Positions 9,959-19,261 of a DNA stretch of 64,000 nt are shown in pieces (within the stretch, counting starts at the first letter, position 1; each line of letters begins with the position of its first letter). The stretch is taken from assembly GCF_900104355.1 (NCBI RefSeq), contig NZ_FNIY01000001.1, positions 1 to 64,000 on the forward strand. Reading direction: 5' to 3'. The DNA comes from Phyllobacterium sp. OV277. Lineage in GTDB: Bacteria; Pseudomonadota; Alphaproteobacteria; Rhizobiales; Rhizobiaceae. The position numbers were made by a program, and so were the translations under genes. The notes below the pieces were generated by a model. That model saw only the letters and a program-made list of their open reading frames with translations, was not told the DNA's origin and searched no databases.

Positions 9959-10504
9959 ATGATCGATTTGTCTGGCCATATCCTGATTCTAACCGGTCCT
10001 CCGGGTTCTGGAAAAAGCACAACTGCTGCATCTCTGGTTGCGAATTCAGAGGTCCCCGCAGTGCATCTGCATTCAGACGATTTTTGGCATTATATCAAGA
10101 ATGGCCTGATTCAACCCTACCTGCCGGAAGCTCATGCGCAGAACAAGACTGTCATCGATGTTCTGGCCGGTGCCGCAGAACGATATGCCAAGGGTAATTT
10201 TTTTGTCGTGGTGGACGGCATCATTGGTCCCTGGTTTCTCGATCCTTTCCGCTCCCTTTCTCTGCCACTCCATTACATCATATTGCGGCCAATACTCAGC
10301 GAGGCCATTGCAAGGTGCCAACGTCGTGGCGGCAATACGCTCAGCGATCAGGGACCTATCAGCGAGTTGCACCGGCAATTTTCCGCGCTTGACGGGCTTA
10401 AGCGCCATGTCATTGAAACGGCAGGACAAAGCCGTGAGGAAACCCTCGAAGCTGTTCAGACTGTATTGGCTGACGGCACGCACCGCCTGAACCCTGTTGA
10501 TTAA
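9959..10504 (+). CDS. P-loop small-molecule kinase-like protein
   Basis: 181-aa AAA_33-type nucleotide kinase fold. Walker A is LTGPPGSGKST (residues 11-21), the substrate-side acid is LHSDDFW (near residue 39), and a Walker-B-like FFVVVDGI strand precedes the lid region (ARCQRRGGN). It resembles gluconate-kinase- or chloramphenicol-phosphotransferase-like proteins, but the substrate cannot be assigned. It stands alone between divergent and co-directional neighbours. Confidence 0.75.
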   Translation: MIDLSGHILILTGPPGSGKSTTAASLVANSEVPAVHLHSDDFWHYIKNGLIQPYLPEAHAQNKTVIDVLAGAAERYAKGNFFVVVDGIIGPWFLDPFRSLSLPLHYIILRPILSEAIARCQRRGGNTLSDQGPISELHRQFSALDGLKRHVIETAGQSREETLEAVQTVLADGTHRLNPVD

Positions 10505-10581
10505 ATGCCTCCCGCTTCCGTCCTTTGCCATCGCATGCTTTAATGCTGGCGGAACATAAAACGACATCGGGAGGAAAATGA

Positions 10582-11571
10582 ATGTCACTATCTGGGATCA
10601 CCCGGCGCGCTAGTCTCGCCCTCGGCCTTTCAATTCTATCAGCAGTAACGTTTGGCGGGCTGGCACAAGCCCAAACCTTTCCGGACCGCGTTGTGACGAT
10701 GGTCGTGCCTTTTGCCGCCGGTGGATCAACCGACGTTGTGGCGCGCGTGATCGCCAACAAAATGTCTGATCTGCTCGGCCAGCAGGTGATTGTCCAGAAT
10801 ATTGGCGGCGGGGGTGGCAGCCTTGGTGCAGGCAATGTGGTACGGGCCGATCCTGATGGTTACACGATCCTCATGGGCACGGTGGCAACGCACGCGCTTA
10901 ACCCGCTTATCCTGAAATCCAAACCATATGATGCTGAAAAGGATTTCGCGCCGATTTCATTGCTCGTGATCGTTCCCAATGTCCTGGTGGTCAATCCGGA
11001 ACTGCCGGCAAAGAATGTCAAGGAACTGGTCGATTTGCTGAAGGCCAATCCGGAGAAGTACAGTTACGCATCTTCGGGCAATGGCACGCCGCTGCATCTC
11101 TCCGGCGAGTTGTTCAAGAAGATGGCTGGCGTCTCGATGCAGCACATTCCATATAAGGGCGCAGGCCCTGCGCTGAATGATGTCATCGGCAATCAGGTGC
11201 CGATCATGTTCGACAACCTCCCCTCATCATCGTCGCATATGAAGGGCGGCACATTACGGGCACTTGGCGTGACCACCAAGGAAAGGGCCGCGTCCTTCCC
11301 TGACGTGCCCACAATTGGCGAAACAATCCCCGGTTATGAAACCTATACCTGGAACGCGCTGTTCGCACCGGCAGGTACACCGCCTGAGGTTATCGCCAAG
11401 CTGAATGAAGCTGCCAACAAGGCGATGAAAGATCCCGCGGTAATCGAACGCATGAAAGAATTCAGCGCCACCATCGTCGGCTCTACGCCTGAAGAACTCG
11501 CTGCGCATGTGAAGGCGGAAATCGCCAAGTGGACACCTGTCGTCAAGGACGCCAACGTCCAGATGGATTAA
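10582..11571 (+). CDS. Bug-family (TctC-type) periplasmic solute-binding protein
   Basis: 329 aa with a signal peptide (cleavage near AQA-QTFPD). The family signatures WP-like PDRVVTMVVPFAAGGSTDVVAR near the N-terminus and PYKGAGPALNDVIGNQVPIMFDN in the middle place it in the tripartite tricarboxylate transporter receptor family, binding carboxylates or small metabolites in the periplasm. No TctA or TctB membrane genes are adjacent, so it is an orphan receptor that must use a transporter elsewhere or act as a sensor. A ribosome binding site GGGAGG lies upstream of the ATG. Confidence 0.92.
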   Translation: MSLSGITRRASLALGLSILSAVTFGGLAQAQTFPDRVVTMVVPFAAGGSTDVVARVIANKMSDLLGQQVIVQNIGGGGGSLGAGNVVRADPDGYTILMGTVATHALNPLILKSKPYDAEKDFAPISLLVIVPNVLVVNPELPAKNVKELVDLLKANPEKYSYASSGNGTPLHLSGELFKKMAGVSMQHIPYKGAGPALNDVIGNQVPIMFDNLPSSSSHMKGGTLRALGVTTKERAASFPDVPTIGETIPGYETYTWNALFAPAGTPPEVIAKLNEAANKAMKDPAVIERMKEFSATIVGSTPEELAAHVKAEIAKWTPVVKDANVQMD

Positions 11572-11589
11572 TCCAGACGACACAACAGG

Positions 11590-11609
11590 CGGGCGCGGAT
11601 TGGCGCCCG
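11590..11609. terminator. GC-rich hairpin between convergent genes
   Basis: A 7-bp GC stem (CGGGCGC / GCGCCCG) with a 6-nt loop lies between the stops of the Bug-type gene and the convergent helicase gene. No strong T-run follows on either side, so it is only a possible terminator. Confidence 0.4.
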
Positions 11610-11629
11610 TCTTCCGTCAATCCTAAAGA

Positions 11630-13690
11630 CTATCCCCACATTCCTCTCATTCGCCCGGCGATGTCGACACGGACATTGCGCGCTTCCGCCTGCCTTGGAG
11701 ATTCCTGCCGAATTTTTGGCCAAGTGGTGCATTCGAAATACTGCAGAAGCGTTGCCGGAACGAACCGCGTGCGCGAAGCATAGACATGCCTGTCACCTTG
11801 CGCGTTCTGGCCATACGTGAAAAAGCGTTGCGGAACGACCAGATGCAAATCATCTTTTGCCCGGGTCATGGCGACATAGAGCAGCCGCCTTTCCTCCTCA
11901 ATTTCGGGTTTTGACCCTACCCCAAGATCAGACGGCATACAGCCATCAACAACATTCAATACATAGACTGACTTCCATTCCTGCCCCTTGGCGGAGTGGA
12001 TTGTGGAGAGGATCAGATAATCTTCATCCAGCAGAGGAACGCCAGACTGGTCGCTCGTTGCATCGGGTGGATCAAGGGTAAGCTCGGTCAGAAACCGTTC
12101 ACGCGATGGATAGCCGCTGGCGATTTGCTGAAGTTGCAGAAGATCAGCCTGCCGCATGGATGCATCATCGTGAAGCCGCTCCAGATGCGGCTCATACCAG
12201 GCGCGAATGTTCTCCAGATCGCCTGGCCACTCGCTCTTGCGGCCATGCACGCCTTGAAGCATTTCAACAAATGTCGCCCAGTCCTCGCCTGCCCGCGGCG
12301 GTGCGGGAATCTCGGACAGCGCCGCAACCGGGTCTGCATGCAGGGCCATCTTGTCGAGGACATTTTGAGCAGAGGCCGGGCCTACACCGGGCAAAAGCTG
12401 CATAAGGCGAAAACCCGCCACACGGTCCCGGGGATTCTGGATGAAACGCAAAGTTGCCAGCAAATCCTTGACATGGCTACTGTCCAGAAACTTCAGGCCG
12501 CCAAATTTGACAAACGGAATGTTTCGCCGCGTCAACTCGACTTCCAGCGCACCACTATGACTAGATGTCCGGAAAAGCACGGCCTGCTGTTTTAGCAAGG
12601 CGCCGTTTTCCCGCCTGTCGAGAACCTGTTCGACGATATAGCGCGCCTGTTCACTTTCATCGCGCACAGTGACCAGTTGCGGTCTGTCGGCAGATTGCCG
12701 TTCTGTCCAGAGGTTCTTGGTAAAACGCTCGGATGCCAAATCGATAACGGCGTTGGCAGCGGTGAGGATTGGCTGTGTGGAACGGTAATTTCGGTCCAGC
12801 GTGATGACATCAGCCGCTGGCGTAAAGGATGCCGGAAAGTCGAGAATGTTGCGGACGGTCGCCGACCTGAAAGAATAGATTGATTGCGCATCGTCACCGA
12901 CGACAGTCAACCCCGTACCCATGGGTTTCAGCGCCAAAAGGATCGAGGATTGTAGCCGGTTGGTGTCCTGATACTCGTCGACCATAACGTGATCAAACCG
13001 CGACCCGATATCCTCAGCCAAAAGTGGGTCCGTTACCGTCTGGCACCAATAAAGCAGCAGGTCGTCGTAATCGAGAATGTTCTGGGATTGCTTGGCTTCC
13101 ACATATCCCGCAAACAATTGGCGCAATTGCGCACCCCACGCGGCACACCATGGAAAATGCTCCTTCAGAACGTCTTCAAGCGGGCGTTCGGAATTGATTG
13201 TCCGCGAATAAATGGCAAGGCATGTGCCCTTGGTCGGAAACCTGTTCTCCATCTTGGAGAAGCCAAGTTCATGGCGGACGAGGTTCATCAAATCCGCCGA
13301 GTCCTCCCGGTCGTGGATCGTGAAATTCCTGTCGAGTGATATCTGGTCGCAATATTCGCGCAGAAGGCGTGCGCCTATGCCGTGAAATGTGCCAGACCAT
13401 TCAAGGGCATTGCTGTAGGCAGCGCCATTCGCACCGAGAACCTGATTGCAGATGCGCTCCACGCGCCGAGCCATTTCAGCGGCTGCCCGCCGGGAAAACG
13501 TCATCAGAAGAATACGCCGGGGGTCCGTACCATTGACAATCAGATGAGCGACGCGATGGGCAAGCGTGTTGGTCTTGCCCGAGCCCGCACCGGCAATAAT
13601 GAGCAACGGTCCCGCACTGCCCCCGGTGCCAACTCCATATTCAACAGCGCGCCGCTGTGCATCATTCAGTTTTTCGAGATAGGCAGCCAT
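11630..13690 (-). CDS. UvrD/PcrA-like superfamily 1 DNA helicase
   Basis: 686-aa 3'-5' helicase. Walker A is IIAGAGSGKTNTLAHR (near residue 30), motif II is VDEYQDTN, motif III is VVGDDAQSIYSFR, motif IV region is LDRNYRST, motif V is STIHSAKGQEW, and motif VI is RRLLYVAMTRAKDDL. All core motifs are present. It is shorter than UvrD or PcrA (about 720-760 aa) and forms a second, Hyphomicrobiales-type helicase group. It likely unwinds DNA during repair or removes protein obstacles. It is monocistronic, convergent with the Bug-type gene. Confidence 0.92.
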   Translation of the reverse strand: MAAYLEKLNDAQRRAVEYGVGTGGSAGPLLIIAGAGSGKTNTLAHRVAHLIVNGTDPRRILLMTFSRRAAAEMARRVERICNQVLGANGAAYSNALEWSGTFHGIGARLLREYCDQISLDRNFTIHDREDSADLMNLVRHELGFSKMENRFPTKGTCLAIYSRTINSERPLEDVLKEHFPWCAAWGAQLRQLFAGYVEAKQSQNILDYDDLLLYWCQTVTDPLLAEDIGSRFDHVMVDEYQDTNRLQSSILLALKPMGTGLTVVGDDAQSIYSFRSATVRNILDFPASFTPAADVITLDRNYRSTQPILTAANAVIDLASERFTKNLWTERQSADRPQLVTVRDESEQARYIVEQVLDRRENGALLKQQAVLFRTSSHSGALEVELTRRNIPFVKFGGLKFLDSSHVKDLLATLRFIQNPRDRVAGFRLMQLLPGVGPASAQNVLDKMALHADPVAALSEIPAPPRAGEDWATFVEMLQGVHGRKSEWPGDLENIRAWYEPHLERLHDDASMRQADLLQLQQIASGYPSRERFLTELTLDPPDATSDQSGVPLLDEDYLILSTIHSAKGQEWKSVYVLNVVDGCMPSDLGVGSKPEIEEERRLLYVAMTRAKDDLHLVVPQRFFTYGQNAQGDRHVYASRTRFVPATLLQYFECTTWPKIRQESPRQAEARNVRVDIAGRMRGMWG

Positions 13691-13813
13691 AGACTCTCCG
13701 AACGCGCGAATCCAGAAAAGAATCGCTTGGAACAGAGAGAGAACGTACTACCAACGCCCTACCGATGGAAAGCGCACAATTTTCGGCTGTAAAAATGTCT
13801 GATTACCAACCCA

Positions 13814-14272
13814 TCAAAGCAGACGATCCCGATCGGCAGCCTCCGGAAGCCAGCATGTCTCATAGCGTCCAAAAAGAAAGTTTCTGTGGCGCGCAATGAA
13901 GCGGTAGATTGGATCACGGATAAAACGCGGCACAGCTTTAAAAAGGCTGGCAATCCGCCATGGCCATCCAAGACCGGCATAGATCGCCAGAACTGCATCC
14001 GAATTCCTGAAAACGCCCTGCTGTTCAACGACGATCATTGTTTCCGGGTCAGCGGGATCAATGCCATTGAGCCGGTAGAGCGCCATCCCAACAGGTTCCT
14101 GCATGGATGCGAGGCGAAAGCGATGTTGATGATCATGACGAAGGACGAACTGGGCATTGGCAGAGCACATCACACAAAGCGCATCAAACACAATGATTGG
14201 GCCCTTTGAGATTATATCCTCAAGCTCAGCCGAGGAAGGAGTGGTGCCGGGGTTTTTCGCGTCCATAGTCAA
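13814..14272 (-). CDS. DCC-family (DUF393) thiol-disulfide oxidoreductase-like protein
   Basis: 152 aa. The family is named for its N-terminal Asp-Cys-Cys motif, here FDALCVMCSAN (Asp-x-x-Cys-x-x-Cys), next to the expected strand PIIVFD. The YuxK-type C-terminal region (RFIRDPIYRFIARHRNFLFGR) is also recognisable. It is probably a thioredoxin-fold protein of unknown substrate. It is divergent from the kinase-like gene that follows. Confidence 0.85.
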   Translation of the reverse strand: MTMDAKNPGTTPSSAELEDIISKGPIIVFDALCVMCSANAQFVLRHDHQHRFRLASMQEPVGMALYRLNGIDPADPETMIVVEQQGVFRNSDAVLAIYAGLGWPWRIASLFKAVPRFIRDPIYRFIARHRNFLFGRYETCWLPEAADRDRLL

Positions 14273-14391
14273 TCACATAGTTAAGAAACGTCCGATAGCA
14301 ATGGTCTCTCCAGGACCAATCAATGCTTTCGCACTGGATAGACCTGTGTCTAAAATTGCAAAAGCGACAACCAACAGCTGTGAAGGTCATC

Positions 14392-14907
14392 ATGCTTATT
14401 ATTATGAGTGGCTTGCCCGGAACTGGTAAGACCACAATCGCTCGTGAGCTTGCTCGCCCTCTAAAGGCAATGCATTTGCGGGTCGACACAATCGCGCAGG
14501 CGTTAATTTCATCCGAAATGTTGAGGGATGAGGTGGGTCCGGCAGACTATATCGTTGCCTATGCTCTGGCGGAAGAAAACTTGCGAAACGGAGGAACAGT
14601 TATCGCCGACTCCGTTAATGCCATCACGATCACGCGCCAAGCATGGCGCAACGTGGCGTCTCGAGCCAATGTCGAAGCATTCGAAATTCACGTTACGTGT
14701 TCGGATGCCGAAGAACACAGGCGCCGCGTCGAAACAAGAGTCTCCGACATCGAAGACATGATACTGCCCACATGGAAAGAAGTCGCAGAGAGAGTCTACG
14801 AGAAATGGGACAGAGATACGACGGTCATTGATACCTTCACAACCGGTCCAGATGAAGCTGTCAGGCTCATCTTGAGCAAGATCGAAAAAAGATCCCGAAA
14901 TCGTTGA
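14392..14907 (+). CDS. AAA_33-type P-loop kinase-like ATPase
   Basis: 171 aa from the ATG at 14392 (MLIIMSGLPGTGKTT), which has AAGG at a good distance upstream. The longer frame to 14323 adds 23 residues with poor composition. Walker A GLPGTGKTT is at the N-terminus, and a DS-type strand (VIADSVNAI) and the arginine-rich lid (EEHRRRVETR) follow. It belongs with predicted kinases of the zeta-toxin/Chlor phosphotransferase superfamily. No antitoxin-like partner is adjacent. The substrate is unknown. Confidence 0.8.
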   Translation: MLIIMSGLPGTGKTTIARELARPLKAMHLRVDTIAQALISSEMLRDEVGPADYIVAYALAEENLRNGGTVIADSVNAITITRQAWRNVASRANVEAFEIHVTCSDAEEHRRRVETRVSDIEDMILPTWKEVAERVYEKWDRDTTVIDTFTTGPDEAVRLILSKIEKRSRNR

Positions 14908-14954
14908 CAGCACAAACCGCAGACATCAGAAAATCGATTGGTGCCCCGCAATGG

Positions 14955-15266
14955 CTACCGCCTTTTGAGGAACGCAAACTTCGCATTAAGCTGGCCGGTA
15001 GCAATGAGCCTGTTGAGGTCGGTCTGATCGATGCGCCCACTTGCAACACCATCTGCCAATCGACTGCAAAGCGTGTCTGAAAGGTGCTCACGCGATACGC
15101 CTATATAGGTCATGGCGTGCTGCTTGAATTCAGGTCTCGACATTTCAACCTGCCGTACACAGCTTGCAATCGTTGCTGTCCGATTGTTCTTCACATCGTC
15201 TTGAATTGTGGAACAACCCGCTAGCGCGACCAATATTGCAGGCAATACAATGTGCGTAATGTTCAT
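14955..15266 (-). CDS. small lipoprotein, hypothetical
   Basis: 103 aa from the ATG at 15266 with GGGGG upstream. The signal peptide ends in the lipobox LVALAGC, giving a predicted lipid-anchored protein. The mature part is helical and charged (DDVKNNRTATIASCVRQVEM), with two further cysteines. The longer frame to 15356 has no better start. I do not recognise the family. Confidence 0.7.
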   Translation of the reverse strand: MNITHIVLPAILVALAGCSTIQDDVKNNRTATIASCVRQVEMSRPEFKQHAMTYIGVSREHLSDTLCSRLADGVASGRIDQTDLNRLIATGQLNAKFAFLKRR

Positions 15267-15410
15267 GTGACCCCCGTCCCCATTTTTAGCCAAGGCTAGG
15301 GTAAGATATATATTCTTGCAATGGCCCAACTCCTCATCGAAAAGATGTGGAAGCATCCTCTCATTTCATTCCTGATCGTAAAGTCATTCAGTAATGTGGT
15401 TATGACGGGG

Positions 15411-16751
15411 TCACTGGGCTACCGCAGGTGTCACACGCCAAATCGTATTTCCCACGTCATCAGCAACCAGCAACGCACCTGACTTGTCGATTGCAACACC
15501 CACTGGACGGCCAAGGGCTTTATCCTGATCATTGATGAAGCCGGTCAGTATATCCTTCGGCGGACCGCTGGGCTTACCGTTTTCAAAGGGAACGAAAATA
15601 ACTTTGTAGCCGCTGCGCGGTTTGCGGTTCCATGATCCATGCTGGCCGACGAATGCACCATTTTGATAGTCGGCGCCCAAAAGCGTTCCGGTGTTGAACG
15701 TAAGGCCGAGCGATGCTGTATGCGGTCCAAGCGCGTAATCTGGCTTAATCGCCTTCGCCACAAGCTCAGGATTTTGCGGTTTGACACGCACATCAACATT
15801 CTGGCCGTAATAGCTGTAAGGCCATCCATAGAATGCACCATCCTTGACCGAAGTCATATAATCCGGAACGAGATCGCTGCCGATTTCATCGCGCTCATTC
15901 ACGGCAACCCACAATTCACCGCTATCTGGATTCCACGAAAGCCCGTTGGGATTGCGAAGGCCGGATGCGAACACGCGCTCCTGTCCCGTTGCCAGATCGA
16001 TCTCAAGAACGGCTGCTCTGTTCTTCTCGGCATCAAGGCCATTTTCTCCGACATTGCTGTTGGAGCCCACGGTCGCAAAGAGCTTCTTGCCATCCGGGCT
16101 TGCTATAACATCCTTCGTCCAGTGATGGTTGATAGGACCGCCCGGCAGGTCGGCGATCTTCTCGGGCGCTGTGGTGATCTTGGCGTCACCATCCTTATAG
16201 GGAAACGCGACAATGCCGTCGGTGTTGGCAACGTAAAGTTTCCCATTGGCCAGTGTCATGCCAAAAGGCGAATTCAGACCTTCGATGAACGGCTCCTTTA
16301 CTTCGGCCACGCCATCCTTGTCCGCATCCCTCAGCAGTGTAATACGGTTGGCATTGACAGCTTTGGCGCCAGCCCGGTTCATCAGGACACCCATAACCCA
16401 GCCTCGAATACTGAAACCGGTTTGCTCCTCTGCAGGACCATTGGTTTCCGCAACAAGAATGTCCCCGTTTGGGAGGACATGCAGCCAGCGCGGGTGTGCC
16501 AAATCCTTCGCATAAACATTGACCTTCAGCCCTGAAGCCACAACGGGGGTTACACCATCAGGCCATTTGGTGGCTTGTGCGACATTCACGGTTGGAATCG
16601 GTCGAGGGTTGGGCGCCGGCAAAGTGGGATTAGGTCCATACCCTTCGCTGACAGGCACTGTCGCTGACTCTTGCGAATAGAAGTAGACGCCACCTGCCCC
16701 CAGGCAAGCGAGGATGATCAAACCCAAGATACCAAAGGTCAGTTTTTTCAT
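15411..16751 (-). CDS. PQQ-dependent sugar (sorbosone-type) dehydrogenase, membrane-anchored
   Basis: 446 aa. An N-terminal helix (residues 5-26) acts as signal or anchor, followed by a Pro-rich linker and a six-bladed propeller with repeats such as PRWLHVLPNGDILVAET, GLNSPFGMTLANGKLYVAN and GLRNPNGLSWNPDSGELWVAVNERDE, typical of the soluble glucose / L-sorbosone dehydrogenase family. It would oxidise an aldose or aldehyde in the periplasm. No PQQ biosynthesis genes are in the window. The neighbouring genes give no pathway clue. Confidence 0.87.
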   Translation of the reverse strand: MKKLTFGILGLIILACLGAGGVYFYSQESATVPVSEGYGPNPTLPAPNPRPIPTVNVAQATKWPDGVTPVVASGLKVNVYAKDLAHPRWLHVLPNGDILVAETNGPAEEQTGFSIRGWVMGVLMNRAGAKAVNANRITLLRDADKDGVAEVKEPFIEGLNSPFGMTLANGKLYVANTDGIVAFPYKDGDAKITTAPEKIADLPGGPINHHWTKDVIASPDGKKLFATVGSNSNVGENGLDAEKNRAAVLEIDLATGQERVFASGLRNPNGLSWNPDSGELWVAVNERDEIGSDLVPDYMTSVKDGAFYGWPYSYYGQNVDVRVKPQNPELVAKAIKPDYALGPHTASLGLTFNTGTLLGADYQNGAFVGQHGSWNRKPRSGYKVIFVPFENGKPSGPPKDILTGFINDQDKALGRPVGVAIDKSGALLVADDVGNTIWRVTPAVAQ

Positions 16752-16967
16752 GGCGAATATCCCCGTTGAAGAATTTCTGAGGCTGACACGGTGATCGCGT
16801 CAGTTTGCGACACGTTCGGGCGAAACGCAGACGGGCGCAAATAGTTCCATACTATTCGCTCAAATTCTCATCAGGGAATCAGGCAGATCCTTGAGGCGTG
16901 GAGAATGGGAGAGATTTGCAAAATTTTAAAATGAATATCGAACAACCAGAATAAATGAGACGAGGTA

Positions 16968-17531
16968 TTATTCGTCACTTGGTTGAAGCGGCGACCATTT
17001 CCATTCCCAATATTCCATCAGCTCATCTTCAAATTTATCGTTCTGTGCGTGATAGTAGTGTGAGTGCGGCACGGGAATGCTAACCGAATCTTCTTTGAAT
17101 CCAATCTGCTTTAAAAATTCAATATATCTGGCTGTATCGCCATAGGCATAGATAACGTTGTGCTGATCATAAACCAAAGTACCATTACCATTGGCAGAAC
17201 CAATCCAGAAATGATGCCGCCCATCGGTTTCAAGAAACGGTTTGAAAGCAGTGCAAAAGTCCTCTGCCTCCTTGAAAGATAAAGGCCCAGAACTTTGATA
17301 TCTGCCTTGCTCGCGCTTAGAAAGGCGAGGAACCAGCAGTATATATAAAAGGAAATAACCTTCGTCCCACAACCCGGCGAGCAATAAGAGAATATCAATC
17401 TGGTTCTCATTAGGTGCGATTACCAAACGGTCAGGCCCGGTCGTTTTCTCTATCTGAAAAATATTGCCGTAAGAGAAGCGTTTTACCGCCTCATAAGCGC
17501 CTTGACCAAACTTCGTTAGCGGTCCGAACAT
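16968..17531 (-). CDS. hypothetical protein, 187 aa
   Basis: I do not recognise it. The protein is rich in aromatics (YHYYHAQ, EYWEWKW), begins MFGPLTKFGQGAYEAVKRF, and has a central hydrophobic stretch (IDILLLLAGLWDEGYFLLYILLV) and no signal peptide. Its codon use is more A/T-rich than its neighbours and it sits next to tRNA-Ser, a frequent integration site, so it may have been acquired horizontally. That is inference. Confidence 0.6.
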   Translation of the reverse strand: MFGPLTKFGQGAYEAVKRFSYGNIFQIEKTTGPDRLVIAPNENQIDILLLLAGLWDEGYFLLYILLVPRLSKREQGRYQSSGPLSFKEAEDFCTAFKPFLETDGRHHFWIGSANGNGTLVYDQHNVIYAYGDTARYIEFLKQIGFKEDSVSIPVPHSHYYHAQNDKFEDELMEYWEWKWSPLQPSDE

Positions 17532-17568
17532 TTTATTGCCTATAGATCAATAAGTTGTTTTCGGAGAA

Positions 17569-17658
17569 TGGCGGAGGGGGTGGGATTCGAACCCACGGTA
17601 GGCTCTCACCTACGCCGGTTTTCAAGACCGGTGCCTTAAACCGCTCGGCCACCCCTCC
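17569..17658 (-). tRNA. tRNA-Ser (anticodon UGA)
   Basis: Read on the minus strand, a 7-bp acceptor stem (GGAGGGG with CCCCTCC), the D-arm start GGCCGAGCGG, an anticodon loop CTTGAAA with TGA, a long serine-type variable arm and GGTTCGAATCC in the T-arm are all present, and CCA is encoded. Length is 90 nt, as expected for a class II tRNA. Confidence 0.97.
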
Positions 17659-18283
17659 ATCCTGCACGGATATTCATCATGGCGGATCGGTTATTCCGCC
17701 ACATCTATCCGAGCTGATCGGAGGCCTTTATATCTATTCGCATTGCTGCGTCAACCGGCTCCGCAGCACTGATGCACATTCTATGTACGATAATGACACC
17801 TTGCGCATTTCCGCGCGAACAACACGGTTGAATGCCATTCCAAAAGGCCGTCGGTGGCGCTGGATGAAGGTCAGCGCCACCGACGAAGCAAGCCCTGGTC
17901 AGGAGCCCGCTTTTGGGAATTCATTTTTCCAATTTCCAAGGATGGCCGTTAACAGCCTGATTCATCGACAAAAGATCGAAGAACTTGCTCTCCAGCAACG
18001 CTCCACAAGCGCCCGTTTGAACCGGACTTGGCGTCGAACAGCACGTATTGCCCGTTACGGCTATCGGATTTCTGTTCTGAAATGCGCCACGACGTTTCTG
18101 ACTATTGGGCCTGGCAGCGTTTGAAATCCACCCAGTTAATTCATCTCCACCATTTCACACCGACTCCTGCGGCATTTCAGGCAGAGTTACCCAATATTTA
18201 CAGTGTGTCAGCCCCGTCTGCTCAGGTGCGAGCTTTAACTGTCGCAGTTTTGCGACAAACCATGGCAAAAAAATCAAAATCGC
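17659..18283. other. intergenic region, no supported gene
   Basis: About 620 bp between tRNA-Ser and the GAF-Fis gene. The only long frame starts inside the tRNA and is an artefact. Visible structures are a perfect 14-bp inverted repeat at 17849-17885 and a short GTCGCA/TGCGAC palindrome near 18240-18255. No convincing ribosome binding site plus frame was seen. Confidence 0.5.
17849..17885. repeat. perfect 14-bp inverted repeat with 9-nt loop
   Basis: Left arm CGTCGGTGGCGCTG (17849-17862) is the exact reverse complement of the right arm (17872-17885). On the minus strand the stem is followed by GCCTTTTGG, a weak T-run, so it may terminate a minus-strand transcript or be part of a small RNA. 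No gene reads clearly into it. Confidence 0.65.
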
Positions 18284-19261
18284 TCAGGAAAGGCCAAGAC
18301 GCTTCAATTTGCGGTGCAATGTGGCGCGGCTGATACCCATATCGGCGGCTGCAGCAGACACATTGCCGCCGCTTCGCGCCAGTGCCCGTTGAATAGCACC
18401 GCGTTCAGCGGTGGCAAAATCACGCGACGTTGGTTGATGCTGCCCCAGAAGATCGGCAGCCGGCAATGGAGCACTAAGCACCTCATCGGTCAGACCGAGC
18501 ATTTGGCGTGCGGATCGCGAAGCGCCAACCACCAGATCATCCTCATCAACAGCAATGAGTGCGTTCAACGCCCGCTCGCTCATCACATTATCGCCGGGAG
18601 GAGCCAGAAGAATTCGTGCCTTGGGAAACGCAAGACGGAAGTTTTCCGCTTCTACACGCCGCGCAGCATCAGCCACGGCAATGGAAATCAGCTTGACGAA
18701 ATCATCGGTCAGATCGTGTCGTGCCGAGGACACGTCAATGACAGCAGCCAGACGGCCACGATGATCAAAAATTGGTGCAACAGTGCATGATAATGCCGTG
18801 TTTTTACTGCGAAAATGCTGATCACGATGAATGGTTAGCGCGCGTTGCTCAACAATAGCGGTACCAATTCCATTCGTTCCCTCGGTTTCCTCGCTCCATA
18901 CGGCGCCTGTCCAAAGACCCATTCTGTAGAAGGTTTCGTCGTCGCCGATATAGCCCCGCCGGTCCACCGGAACGCTGTCTTTGTCCGCGAGCAGGATGCA
19001 GCAACCTGCCCCGCCCACCGCCGCATAAAGCCGGTCCAGACTGGTTTGAGCGGTGAGTATCAACGAGCCCATGCGCTCGCGTGCCTGATTGAGTTCATAT
19101 TCTGTCAGAATGTTTGGTCCGCGGCCTTCAATTGGATTGAGGCCATAGAGACGCATCGACCGCCGCCAGGAAGCAATCAGAGCCGATTGCGCAGCAGCAT
19201 TGCCCGACGAGAGCGCTGATTCAATGTATTCAGCGTGCAAACCGCTTTGCAGCGTTACCAT
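18284..19261 (-). CDS. GAF-domain, Fis-type HTH transcriptional regulator (AcoR-like, no AAA+)
   Basis: 325 aa. The N-terminal half matches AcoR-type sensory regions (ASWRRSMRLYGLNP, then a GAF core with EETEGTNGIGTAIVEQRALTIHRDQHF). The C-terminus carries a Fis-type helix-turn-helix (GNVSAAAADMGISRATLHRKLKRLG). The central AAA+ sigma-54 interaction domain (GAFTGA, Walker A) is missing, so it cannot activate sigma-54 promoters in the usual way. The frame is uninterrupted, so this reflects domain architecture and not decay. It probably senses a small metabolite and acts as a plain DNA-binding regulator. Confidence 0.88.
   Translation of the reverse strand: MVTLQSGLHAEYIESALSSGNAAAQSALIASWRRSMRLYGLNPIEGRGPNILTEYELNQARERMGSLILTAQTSLDRLYAAVGGAGCCILLADKDSVPVDRRGYIGDDETFYRMGLWTGAVWSEETEGTNGIGTAIVEQRALTIHRDQHFRSKNTALSCTVAPIFDHRGRLAAVIDVSSARHDLTDDFVKLISIAVADAARRVEAENFRLAFPKARILLAPPGDNVMSERALNALIAVDEDDLVVGASRSARQMLGLTDEVLSAPLPAADLLGQHQPTSRDFATAERGAIQRALARSGGNVSAAAADMGISRATLHRKLKRLGLS

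Noticed and set aside
17555-18124. 189-aa forward frame beginning GGGGGIRTHGRLSPTPVFKTG
   Set aside because: The start is the antisense of tRNA-Ser read as protein, a well-known annotation artefact.
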